Below are positions 44,982 through 53,237 of a DNA stretch of 64,000 bases, piece by piece. Positions within the stretch are counted from its first letter, which is position 1. Each line of letters opens with the position of its first letter. Location: the NCBI RefSeq assembly GCF_016907455.1, contig NZ_JAFBCB010000001.1:1674001-1738000 (forward strand), read 5' to 3'. This DNA comes from Brachybacterium muris (GTDB lineage: Bacteria; Actinomycetota; Actinomycetes; Actinomycetales; Dermabacteraceae). Under the pieces are notes generated by a model. The model was not told where the DNA came from. It saw nothing but the letters and a program-made list of their open reading frames with translations, and did not search any database. A program made the position numbers and the translations under genes.

Positions 44982-45782
44982 ATGACGCGACCCATCGGAA
45001 CCACTACCTGGCTCGACCTCGCGACCACGGATCTCCGTGCCGCGCAGGACTTCTACGCCGGGCTGTTCGGCTGGACCTTCGAGGACGCCGGTGAGGAGTT
45101 CGGCCACTACCGCATGGTGCGCAACAGCGGCGCCCTCGTGGGCGGAGCCATGGACGTCTCGGGGATGACCTGCCCGACAGGGCAGCCCCTGCCCAGCGAG
45201 TGGGGCGTGTACCTCGCAGCCGATGACATCGACGTCCGGCTGGAGAAGGCACAGTCCGCAGGTGCCCAGCTCGTGGTCCCGGCCCACGACGCCGGCAGCG
45301 CCGGGCGGTTCGCCGTCGTGCTGGACCCTGCAGGGAACGCCGTCGGTCTGTGGCAGGCGGGTGACACGGAGGGCTACGAGTTCACCGCTGCCCCGGGATC
45401 CCCGGTGTGGTTCGAGGTGATGACCCACGGCATCGAGGCCGCCGAGCGCTTCTACACGGAGGCTCTCGACGCGAAGCTGGTGCCGATGACGGAGCCGATG
45501 GAGGACGACTCCTTCCGGTACGTCACCAACGGTGCCGAGGAGGAGGCGACCTGGGGCATGGGAGATGCCACCGGAGTGATTCCCGAGGGCGAGGGTGGAT
45601 GGCGGATCTACTTCGCGGTCGACGCCTGCGACGCGGCGGTGGACCGCATAAGGGAGCTGGGTGGATCCCTCCTGGACGGGCCGGTGGACTCTCCCTTCGG
45701 CAGGATCGCGACCGTGTCCGACCCCACCGGCGCCTCATTCCAGATCTGCGCCATGAGCGAGAAGGCACCGGAAGCCGGCTGA
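44982..45782 (+). CDS. VOC family (glyoxalase/bleomycin resistance-type) protein, two domains
   Basis: 266 residues with two VOC modules: WLDLATTDLRAAQDFYAGLF at the start and WFEVMTHGIEAAERFYTEAL in the second half, each ending in a VLDPAGN- or VSDPTG-type strand. Such proteins bind metal or small hydrophobic ligands; substrate unknown. ATG with AGGAGG 5 nt upstream. It was probably the target or partner of the AraC gene before IS copy A inserted in its leader. Confidence 0.88.
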   Translation: MTRPIGTTTWLDLATTDLRAAQDFYAGLFGWTFEDAGEEFGHYRMVRNSGALVGGAMDVSGMTCPTGQPLPSEWGVYLAADDIDVRLEKAQSAGAQLVVPAHDAGSAGRFAVVLDPAGNAVGLWQAGDTEGYEFTAAPGSPVWFEVMTHGIEAAERFYTEALDAKLVPMTEPMEDDSFRYVTNGAEEEATWGMGDATGVIPEGEGGWRIYFAVDACDAAVDRIRELGGSLLDGPVDSPFGRIATVSDPTGASFQICAMSEKAPEAG

Positions 45783-45802
45783 GGGGTCAGGTGTCGGCGG
45801 GG

Positions 45803-47392
45803 TCAGCCGCCGGCGATGTCACGGCGGCGCAGCCCTACCAGGCCCACCGCGACCAGTGCCACCGCCAGCAGGGAGGTCACGGCCAGGGGCACCGCCTCGA
45901 CCTGTTCTGAGGGCACCAGCGGCACGTGGTGCAGCGGGGACAGGCCCAGCAGCCAGTCCGGCAGGCCCAGTAGCCCGCCCAGGAACGCCACGATCGAGGC
46001 CCACACCACCACGATCCACGCCAGTGGCGCCAGGCGCGCATCGATCCCGTACAGCGCGAAGGCGATCGCCCCGCACAGTGCGATCGCCGGCAGGTAGGCG
46101 AGGGACGCCAAAGCCATCTCGGGCACCCAGGAGGCGTCCTCGGTCGCAGTCCAGATTCCCACCCCCACCCCGAGGCCGAGGATTGCCTGCATCGGGAAGC
46201 ACCACGCGACCAGCAGGCCGAGCCACCCCAGGCAGACCCTCTGCCGGGACTGCCCGGTGAGGACCAGTCCCGCGAGGCGGCCCGAGGTCTCCTCGGTGCG
46301 CAGTCGCATCACGGCGGCGACCATCAGCCCCACCGGCCCCAGGGTGAGGAAGGTGAGGATCACCGCGGCGAAGGAGCGCACCATGTCATCGAGGTCCAGG
46401 GGGATCCAGTCCTGCACCATGGGCATCTCGGCGATCATGTCCTCCAGCGAGGTGGCGAGCATCCCGAAGGCGATCGCGAACAGCAGCAGGCCGATCAGCC
46501 AGGCGGCGTAGGAGCCGCGCAGCAACCGGTCGGCCAGCCCGTGGGGCGTCACCAGCCCGGGCCGGGCCACGGCTCGGCCCACAGAGGCGCTGTGCAGGCC
46601 GGCACCGACGTCGCGCCGGTGCGCGAGGGCCATGGCGCAGACCAGAATGACCGCCGTGACCACGAGCATCAATGCCAGCGGCCACCGTCGAAGGTCCACG
46701 AAGGCACGGGTCTGCTGGGCCCAGGCGAGTGGGGAGAACCAGGACAGCCAGGAGCCTTGCCGGTCGATCACGTCGCCGAGACCGCGCACCATGAAGGCCA
46801 CGGCGAGAACGCCGAGCGCCATCCCGGAAGCGGTCCCGGCGTGCTCGGTGACCTGGGCGGCCACGGCAGCGATCGCGCCGAACAGCAGGGCCGCCAGCGC
46901 TGCCGCAGCCCCGACGGCCAGGGAGTCGGGCGCCGCTCCCCCGGTGACCAGCAGCCCGGTGCTCACAGCCGCACCGACCGCCAGCGCCGCCGCCGCGACC
47001 ACGATCAGGGCGGCGACGGCGGGGGCGTGCCGCCCCACGGGCAGTGCTCGCACCATCTCCAGCCGACCGGACTCCTCCTCCGCACGGGTGAGGCGCACCA
47101 TCAGCAGGATCCCCATGATCGCGGCGGGCAGGTACAGGTACAGGGCCAGCTCGTTGGCGACCATCGCCCACAGGGTGTAGTGGTCCTGGTCGAACATGGG
47201 CCCGGTCATCATCACGGCAGCGGGGTTGTCCAGCAGCTGGGCACGGGCCTGGAGCGCCGCCGCGTCCGGGTAGGCCTCCTTGATCGCCGCCACCGAGGCC
47301 GGCACGAGCAGCAGGAAGGCCAGCACCCAGATCAGCACCTGCCTGCGGACCGTGCGGGCGTACAGGCGCAGCAGGTAGCCGGTGCCGGTCAC
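45803..47392 (-). CDS. ABC-2 type exporter permease (fused two-half form)
   Basis: 529 residues with about 12 hydrophobic segments in two similar halves (one begins LLRLYARTVRRQVLIWVLAF, the second about residue 300, YAAWLIGLLLFAIAFGMLAT). This layout is typical of actinobacterial antibiotic/multidrug ABC exporter permeases. The GTG start overlaps the ATPase stop (GTGA). Third gene of tetR-ATPase-permease. Confidence 0.88.
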   Translation of the reverse strand: MTGTGYLLRLYARTVRRQVLIWVLAFLLLVPASVAAIKEAYPDAAALQARAQLLDNPAAVMMTGPMFDQDHYTLWAMVANELALYLYLPAAIMGILLMVRLTRAEEESGRLEMVRALPVGRHAPAVAALIVVAAAALAVGAAVSTGLLVTGGAAPDSLAVGAAAALAALLFGAIAAVAAQVTEHAGTASGMALGVLAVAFMVRGLGDVIDRQGSWLSWFSPLAWAQQTRAFVDLRRWPLALMLVVTAVILVCAMALAHRRDVGAGLHSASVGRAVARPGLVTPHGLADRLLRGSYAAWLIGLLLFAIAFGMLATSLEDMIAEMPMVQDWIPLDLDDMVRSFAAVILTFLTLGPVGLMVAAVMRLRTEETSGRLAGLVLTGQSRQRVCLGWLGLLVAWCFPMQAILGLGVGVGIWTATEDASWVPEMALASLAYLPAIALCGAIAFALYGIDARLAPLAWIVVVWASIVAFLGGLLGLPDWLLGLSPLHHVPLVPSEQVEAVPLAVTSLLAVALVAVGLVGLRRRDIAGG

Positions 47393-48327
47393 GGCGCATC
47401 CCCGTAGTGGCGCAGGAACAGGTCCTCCAGGGACGGTGGGGTGATGGTCAGTCCGCTCACGCCCATCCGGGTGAGCACCGGCAGCGCGGTGGCGACGGCC
47501 GTGTCGTCCACGTCGAAGCGCAGCCGGTCCCCCTCGACGTGGAGGTCATGCACACCGTCCAGTGCACGCAGGGCGGACGGATCGGCCGTAGTGGTCGCAG
47601 ACACCGTGGAACGAGTGAGGTGCCGAAGCTGGGCCAAGGTTCCGGACTCGACGTCGCGACCGGCACGGATGATGGTGACGCGGTCGCACAGCTTCTCCAC
47701 CTCGGCCAGGATGTGGCTGGACAGCAGCACGGTGCGGCCCTGATCGCGCAGCGCCCGCACCTCCTGGGTGAAGATCTCCTCCATCAGCGGGTCCAGCCCG
47801 GAGGTGGGCTCGTCCATGAGGTACAGATCCGCGTCACGGGCAAGGGCAGCGACCAGGGACACCTTTTGCCGGTTGCCCTTGGAGTAGGTGCGGCAGCGCT
47901 TGGTGGGATCCAGTTCGAAGCGCTCGATCAGTTCCTGTCGCCGCCTGCGGGCATCGGCACTAACCACGGGGCCCATCAGCACGTCGATCGCCTCACCTCC
48001 GGTGAGGCCGGGCCACAGGTTGGTGTCGCCGGGCACGTAGGCGATGCGCCGGTGCACGGAGACCGCGTCCTTCCAGGGGTCCATCCCCAGGATCCGCGCC
48101 TGACCCGAGGTGGCCTGCAGCAGACCCAGCAGGACCCGGATGGTGGTGGATTTCCCTGAGCCGTTGGGGCCCAGGAATCCGGTGACCTGCCCGGTGGGAA
48201 CGGTGAGGGAGAAACCGTGCAGTGCCCGGGTGCGGCCGAAGGTCTTCACCAGGTCACGCGTGGTGATCGCAGCATCGGCCGACGCGTTGTCGCCGGCGGC
48301 CGGGGCGGGGGTGTGTTCCGTGGTCAT
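47389..48327 (-). CDS. ABC transporter ATP-binding protein
   Basis: 312 residues, the ATPase of the exporter. Walker A GFLGPNGSGKSTT, Q-loop region, signature KGNRQKVSLVAALA (KGNRQ variant of LSGGQ, common in drug exporters), Walker B LYLMDEPTSGLD and H-loop LLSSHILAEV. A C-terminal ~90-residue extension is typical of the DrrA-like group. Start ATG overlaps the tetR stop by 4 nt. Confidence 0.93.
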   Translation of the reverse strand: MTTEHTPAPAAGDNASADAAITTRDLVKTFGRTRALHGFSLTVPTGQVTGFLGPNGSGKSTTIRVLLGLLQATSGQARILGMDPWKDAVSVHRRIAYVPGDTNLWPGLTGGEAIDVLMGPVVSADARRRRQELIERFELDPTKRCRTYSKGNRQKVSLVAALARDADLYLMDEPTSGLDPLMEEIFTQEVRALRDQGRTVLLSSHILAEVEKLCDRVTIIRAGRDVESGTLAQLRHLTRSTVSATTTADPSALRALDGVHDLHVEGDRLRFDVDDTAVATALPVLTRMGVSGLTITPPSLEDLFLRHYGDAP

Positions 48328-48968
48328 GGCGTCTCCTGAGGGTCAGTGCCCTGGGCCCGGTAGGCCTCCAGCATCGAGGAATCGGTGAGCAGGGGCTCGG
48401 TGAAAAGCTCGAGGTAGGGCGCGAGGATCCGCGCGGAGTACTCCCCCATCCATCGGGGCAGCTCCTCGACGTCCAGGTGCTCCTTCTGCGCCGGCAGCTG
48501 CAGCAGCAGGGCCCCCAGGGCCATCTCGGTGAGAAGGCGGGCGCGGGCCTCGGGGGCACGGCTGGGGCGTATCACCCCGGCCTTCTCCCCGTCGGCGAGG
48601 TACGAGACGGAATCGGCGACGAAGTCCTCCACCAGCTGTGTCGCCATCGGACCGCCTGCCTGGAGACGGCGCAGCACGTAGCCGACGGCCGGCGCGTACT
48701 GCTCGGCCTGCGCCATCTGCGTCAGCATCTCCCCGGCGCCGCCGGTCATCACGGCCGTCTTGCTGGAGCGGGTGAGCGCTAGCACTTCCTTGTCGCAGGC
48801 ACTCAGCAGCCCGTCGCGGGAGCCGAAGTGGTGGATGATCAGGCCCGCCGTCACGCCGGCGTCGGCCGCGACGGTGCGCAGTCCTGCATGCAGACCGTCC
48901 GTGGCGAAGCGACGCACAGCGGCGTGTAGGATCCGCGCTCGCGCGGTCAACTCCGGCGTTGAACTCAT
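48324..48968 (-). CDS. TetR-family transcriptional regulator
   Basis: 214 residues. The N-terminal HTH spans RILHAAVRRFATDGLHAGLR, then VAADAGVTAGLIIHHFGSRD. The C-terminal domain is a helical ligand domain. The ATG 48968 is leaderless, 7 nt after TAGGCT; an upstream open frame has no support. It heads the exporter operon and overlaps the ATPase gene, so it probably represses its own operon through the palindrome at 48982-48991. Confidence 0.9.
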   Translation of the reverse strand: MSSTPELTARARILHAAVRRFATDGLHAGLRTVAADAGVTAGLIIHHFGSRDGLLSACDKEVLALTRSSKTAVMTGGAGEMLTQMAQAEQYAPAVGYVLRRLQAGGPMATQLVEDFVADSVSYLADGEKAGVIRPSRAPEARARLLTEMALGALLLQLPAQKEHLDVEELPRWMGEYSARILAPYLELFTEPLLTDSSMLEAYRAQGTDPQETP

Positions 48969-48975
48969 GTTCAGT

Positions 48976-49004
48976 AGCCTAAACGCGCGTTCAATGGCGG
49001 GCAA
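48976..49004 (-). promoter_or_regulatory. tetR-exporter promoter with palindromic operator in the spacer
   Basis: TTGCCC (49004-48999), a 17-nt spacer and TAGGCT (48981-48976) on the minus strand. The spacer's last 10 bases form the perfect palindrome AACGCGCGTT (48982-48991), a likely TetR operator that would block RNA polymerase. Confidence 0.6.
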
Positions 49005-49126
49005 GGGCAGGCGCAGGACCAGATGGGGCAATCATGAGCTCGCCGGGCGACGCCGAGTTGCATCGAGTAACAACGAGTAACAAGGAGCGGAACGGCGCCC
49101 AGCAGGAGTCATCCGAGCACGGGCAT

Positions 49127-50044
49127 TCAGCCCAGTGCGTCCAGCCCGTCCTTCGTGCGCAGCAGCGACAGCAGCAGCGCCTTGGGGTCCTTCGCCTTGC
49201 CCAGGGCGCACTCCTCAGGGGCGAAGGACCAGGAGCGGCGCAGGGAGCGGAACACCTCGAACTCGGCGTCGCCGGTGCGCAGCGGCACGGCGGCGTACCC
49301 GCCGCCCTCGGGCAGATGGATCACGAACGCACCGGTCAGCTCGGGCATCTCCCGGGTGGTGCCGTCGTCGTCCAGCAGCTGCTCAGCGCGCACCACCGCC
49401 ACCCCCTGGAGGGCGTAGTCGCCGCGCACCTTCTTGGAGGTCTTGATGTCCGCGCTCAGCAGCGTGCCGCCCACTCGCACGATCGCATCGGTGGTGCCGG
49501 CGTAGCCCACGGTGTGGTTGACCACCGTCTGCTCCACCTCCACGAACTCCGGCTGGAAGTCGTCGAGGAAGGCACCGTAGCCGTCCAGGCGCTGCGCGGC
49601 GCGGTCCAGCAGGCCGTCCAGGTCGCGTTCGGCGGCGAAGGCGCCGCTCGCCTCGCGCTGCTGCGCGGCGACCTCGGTGATGGCAGCCCGGTCGGGGCGG
49701 GTGCCGCTGGTCCCCCACAGCTCGCACAGGGTGTGCACGAAGGTGCCGAAGTCGGCTGCGCTGCGGGTGTACTCCTCGGCCGCGGCCGCGATCCGCTTCT
49801 GGGTGCCCCACTTGTCGCGGGACACGCGGGAGATCTCGGCCGGAGCCCGTTCGGGATTGCGGTCCAGCCAGGCGTACATCTCCAGCGCCCGTTTCGAGGC
49901 CATGGTGGCGTACCAGCCCTGCAGGTGGTCCTTTGCCCGCATCCCCGCCACCGTGGTGATCGAGGGGTACATCAGCGGGCCGTCGGGCTCGAGTCGGTAC
50001 ATGCGGCCGCGCGGGGTGTCGGCGCTGAGCTTCGGGCTGGTCAT
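49127..50044 (-). CDS. PD-(D/E)XK nuclease-superfamily-like protein
   Basis: 305 residues. The region EFVEVEQTVVNHTVGYAGTT, then DAIVRVGG and LLSADIKTSKKV with a downstream YALQG matches the order E - GxxD - DxK - Q of the RecB/Cas4-like PD-(D/E)XK fold. No helicase or iron-sulfur cysteine cluster is present. The N-terminal ~100 residues include SITTVAGMRAKDHLQGWYA, also seen in phage-type exonucleases. ATG with GAGGAG 2-3 nt upstream. A standalone gene with no CRISPR or phage genes nearby; its role is unknown. Confidence 0.65.
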   Translation of the reverse strand: MTSPKLSADTPRGRMYRLEPDGPLMYPSITTVAGMRAKDHLQGWYATMASKRALEMYAWLDRNPERAPAEISRVSRDKWGTQKRIAAAAEEYTRSAADFGTFVHTLCELWGTSGTRPDRAAITEVAAQQREASGAFAAERDLDGLLDRAAQRLDGYGAFLDDFQPEFVEVEQTVVNHTVGYAGTTDAIVRVGGTLLSADIKTSKKVRGDYALQGVAVVRAEQLLDDDGTTREMPELTGAFVIHLPEGGGYAAVPLRTGDAEFEVFRSLRRSWSFAPEECALGKAKDPKALLLSLLRTKDGLDALG

Positions 50045-50117
50045 GGCTCCTCAGGAGGGCACGGCAGGGCCGCACGGGGGCGGCAGGGACGCGGTCCAGG
50101 GTACGCGCCGCTCTGGC

Positions 50118-53100
50118 TCAGAGACCGAACACCACGCGCTCGACGATGTGGCGTGCCCGACGGGTCTGCCGCAGGTACCGCTCCTCCAGTTCAGAGGCGG
50201 AGCCGTCATCCCCGTCGATCAACCGCGCCAGGGCCCGCAGCTCGATGCGGTCCGACGGCAGCACTGCTCCCTCGCGGCCCTTCCACAGGAACAGCCCGCG
50301 CCGCACCTGCCAGGCCAGGGTCCAGGCATCGGCCAGCTCCCGCACCTCGCGCTCGGACAGCACGCCGGCCTCGGACGCGGCCCGCAGCGCCTCGAGAGTG
50401 GTGGTGGTCCGCAGTCCGGGATGCTCCGCCGCGTGCTCGAGGGTGAGCACCTGGGCGGTCCACTCCACGTCCGTCATCCCGCCGCGGCCCAGCTTCACGT
50501 GCCGGGAGGGGTCCGCTCCGCGCGGCAGGCGCTCGGACTCGATCCGGGCCTTCATCCGGGAAATCTCGCGACGCGCGGTGGGACTCAGGCCGTCCGCGGG
50601 GTAGCGGTGGTGGTCCAGCTCGGCCTGGATGCGCTCGGCCAGCTCCTCGGATGCCACCACTGGGCGCGCCCGCAGCAGGGCCTGCTTCTCCCAGGTCAGC
50701 GCGTCACGGCGGTAGTACTCGGTCCAGGCCTCCAGGCTGCGCGCCAGCAGGCCGTTGCGCCCCTCGGGTCGCAGATCCGCATTCACCTTCATGTCGGCCC
50801 CAGCAGCCGGGGCGTTGAGGATGTGCTGGACCTGCGTGGCGATCGCGACGGCGATCTGACCGGTGTCCTTGCCGGCGCCGCGGTCCACGGCGATGAACTG
50901 CACATCGGCGTCTGAGGAGTACCCCATCTCGCGGGCACCGAAGCTTCCCAGGGCCAGGATCGCCATCTCCACGCCGAGCGCACGGGCCGGGTCGGAGCGC
51001 CGCTCCCGCAGCTCGTGGGCAGTGCCCTCGTCCACCGCGCCCTCACCGCCGGGATCGCCCTCGAGATCCAGCGGGTCGGTGCTCTCCCCGATCACGGAGC
51101 GCTCCTTGGCCACGGCGTGGTAGGCCACCAGCAGGCCGGCCTCGAGGGCGGCCTCGGCCAGGTCGGTGAGTGCGGCTGCCACCTGCTCGGGCCGGATCAG
51201 CCCCACCAGGTGCGCCAGGGCGATGCGCATCAGCTCACGTCGCCGGGTGCGGCGCAGCAGGTCCTGCGCGGCCTCCACGGACTCGACCCGGGTGATCACG
51301 GCGAGGAACTCGCGGCCCAGGACGTCTCGCTCCAGGGGCCGCAGGTCCTCGTCCCGCGCCAGCCAACGCACTGCCTCGGGGACCTGCTCGAGCTGCTGAC
51401 CGACGAAACGGCTGCCGGCCAGCACCCGGGTGAGGCGCTTGGCGGCCAGCCCGGAGTCGCGCAGCAGCCCGAGGTACCAGTGGGCCGAGCCGATCTCGTC
51501 GGAGAGCCGGCGGAAGGCCAGCAGGCCCATGTCGGGGTCGATGCCGTCGGCGAACCACTCCAGCATCGCCGGCAGCAGCTGCCGTTGGATCGAGGCGCGA
51601 CGGGAGATGCCCTGGGTGAGGGCCTCGATGTGGCCGAGCGCCCGCCCCGGGTCGCGGTAGCCGATCGCTGCCAGGCGCGCCTGGGCGTCCTCGGGGCTGA
51701 GCCGGATCTGCCCGTCGCTGAGCTGGGAGGCGGTCACCAGCAGGGGGCGGTAGAAGATCTCCTCGTGCAGCTGGCGGACCCGGCGGCGGGTGGCCTCGTA
51801 CCGGCGGTGGAACTCGCCGGGGGTCAGCCGCATCGTGCGGGCGAGCCGGCGCCTGTCCGCGTCGGAGGTGGGCATCACCTGGGTGCGACGCAGTCGATGC
51901 AGCTGCATGCGGTGCTCGACGCTGCGCAGGAAGCGGTAGGCCTCGTCCAGTTCGGTCACGTGACTGCGGGAGATGTAGCCGCCCTCCCCCAGCCGGGCCA
52001 GGGCCTCCAGAGTGGAGCGGGCGTGGATGTCCTCGTCGGTGCGGCCGTGGACCATCTGCAGCAGCTGCACCGTGAACTCGACGTCCCGCAGACCGCCGGG
52101 GCCCAGCTTGATGTTGCGCTCCGCCTCGGAACGGGGGATGTGGGCCACCACCCGGCGGCGCATCGCCCGGGTGTCCTCCACGAAGCCCTCGCGGCGCGAC
52201 GCCTTCCACACCCAGGGCGCCACCATCCCGGCGAAGTCGCGTCCCAGCTCCTGGTCACCGGCGGCGGGGCGGGCCTTCAGCAGGGCCTGGAACTCCCAGG
52301 AGTCGGCCCACTTGTCGTAGTAGCGGCGGTAGGAGTCCAGGGTGCGCACCAGGGGGCCGTCCTTGCCCTCGGGCCGCAGGTTCGCATCGACCTGCCACAG
52401 GGTGCCCTCGGCCGTGCGGTCCGAGCAGACCCGGGCCAGTTCCCGGGCCAGGGCCGAGCCGGTGCGCACCAGTTCGTCCTCGTTCACCGCAGCGTCGGTG
52501 TCCCCTGCCGCGGGGGCGACCACGTGCATCACGTCCACGTCGGAGATGTAGTTGAGCTCCCTGGCACCGGTCTTGCCCATCGCGATCACGGTCCAGCGCA
52601 CCCTCTCGTGGTCGTCCACAGCGGCGCGGGAGGCCGCTGCCCCGGCGTCCAGCGCGGCATCGGCGAGGTCGGAGAGGGACTGCGAGACGGCAGGCTGTAC
52701 CTCGGTGGGGTCCTCGGCGCTGACGTCGGCCGCAGCGATCTGCAGAAGCCGGGCGTGGTATGCGACGCGCAAGGCATCGCGTGCTTCGCGCCCGGTGGCG
52801 CCGGCCACCGGGACGTCGGCATCAGGATCGGCGCCGACGGCCCGCAGGAGGTCCTCGCGCACCTGGCTCGCCGGCACCGTGAGTGCGTCCTGGTCACTGC
52901 GCAGTGCCTCGAGCTGCTCCGGATGGCGAGCCAGGAAGTCACCCAGCGCCACCGAGGTGCCCAGCAGGGTGATCAGGCGGTGCCCGGGACTGCCGTCCTC
53001 GCCGACACTGCTCAGGAACTCCTGCAGCAGTGCGTCGTGCCCACCGGACTGTGCGGCCTCCGCCAGCCGCAGCAGACCGAGCACCGCGTCGTCGCCGTCG

Positions 53101-53237
53101 GCCGTGGCGCCGATGGCCTCCGCCCCGCCCTCGCCCAGGCCCTCCAGGGCCGGCTCGGCAAGGAAGCGCTGCACCCTGTCGGTGCGACTGAAGCCCAGGC
53201 GCGCCAGGGCACCGGTGGTGGTAGGCGGCTCGCTCAT
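50118..53237 (-). CDS. glnE: Bifunctional glutamine synthetase adenylyltransferase/adenylyl-removing enzyme
   Basis: 1039 residues. Two nucleotidyltransferase domains: the first with KTGARELNYISDVDV at about residue 226 and the second with GSFGAREMGYSSDADV at about residue 769, each with the paired Asp residues intact, plus two GlnD_UR-type helical domains (KLGPGGLRDVEFTVQ and KLGRGGMTDVEWTAQ). It modifies GlnA1 at its Tyr loop. The ATG shares one base with the glnA2 stop (TGATG), so the two are coupled. The glnA2-glnE pair is conserved in actinobacteria. Confidence 0.96.
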   Translation of the reverse strand: MSEPPTTTGALARLGFSRTDRVQRFLAEPALEGLGEGGAEAIGATADGDDAVLGLLRLAEAAQSGGHDALLQEFLSSVGEDGSPGHRLITLLGTSVALGDFLARHPEQLEALRSDQDALTVPASQVREDLLRAVGADPDADVPVAGATGREARDALRVAYHARLLQIAAADVSAEDPTEVQPAVSQSLSDLADAALDAGAAASRAAVDDHERVRWTVIAMGKTGARELNYISDVDVMHVVAPAAGDTDAAVNEDELVRTGSALARELARVCSDRTAEGTLWQVDANLRPEGKDGPLVRTLDSYRRYYDKWADSWEFQALLKARPAAGDQELGRDFAGMVAPWVWKASRREGFVEDTRAMRRRVVAHIPRSEAERNIKLGPGGLRDVEFTVQLLQMVHGRTDEDIHARSTLEALARLGEGGYISRSHVTELDEAYRFLRSVEHRMQLHRLRRTQVMPTSDADRRRLARTMRLTPGEFHRRYEATRRRVRQLHEEIFYRPLLVTASQLSDGQIRLSPEDAQARLAAIGYRDPGRALGHIEALTQGISRRASIQRQLLPAMLEWFADGIDPDMGLLAFRRLSDEIGSAHWYLGLLRDSGLAAKRLTRVLAGSRFVGQQLEQVPEAVRWLARDEDLRPLERDVLGREFLAVITRVESVEAAQDLLRRTRRRELMRIALAHLVGLIRPEQVAAALTDLAEAALEAGLLVAYHAVAKERSVIGESTDPLDLEGDPGGEGAVDEGTAHELRERRSDPARALGVEMAILALGSFGAREMGYSSDADVQFIAVDRGAGKDTGQIAVAIATQVQHILNAPAAGADMKVNADLRPEGRNGLLARSLEAWTEYYRRDALTWEKQALLRARPVVASEELAERIQAELDHHRYPADGLSPTARREISRMKARIESERLPRGADPSRHVKLGRGGMTDVEWTAQVLTLEHAAEHPGLRTTTTLEALRAASEAGVLSEREVRELADAWTLAWQVRRGLFLWKGREGAVLPSDRIELRALARLIDGDDGSASELEERYLRQTRRARHIVERVVFGL

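Noticed and set aside
49127..50044. Cas4 nuclease of a CRISPR adaptation module
   Set aside because: No Fe-S cysteine cluster, no cas1/cas2 and no repeat array in the window.
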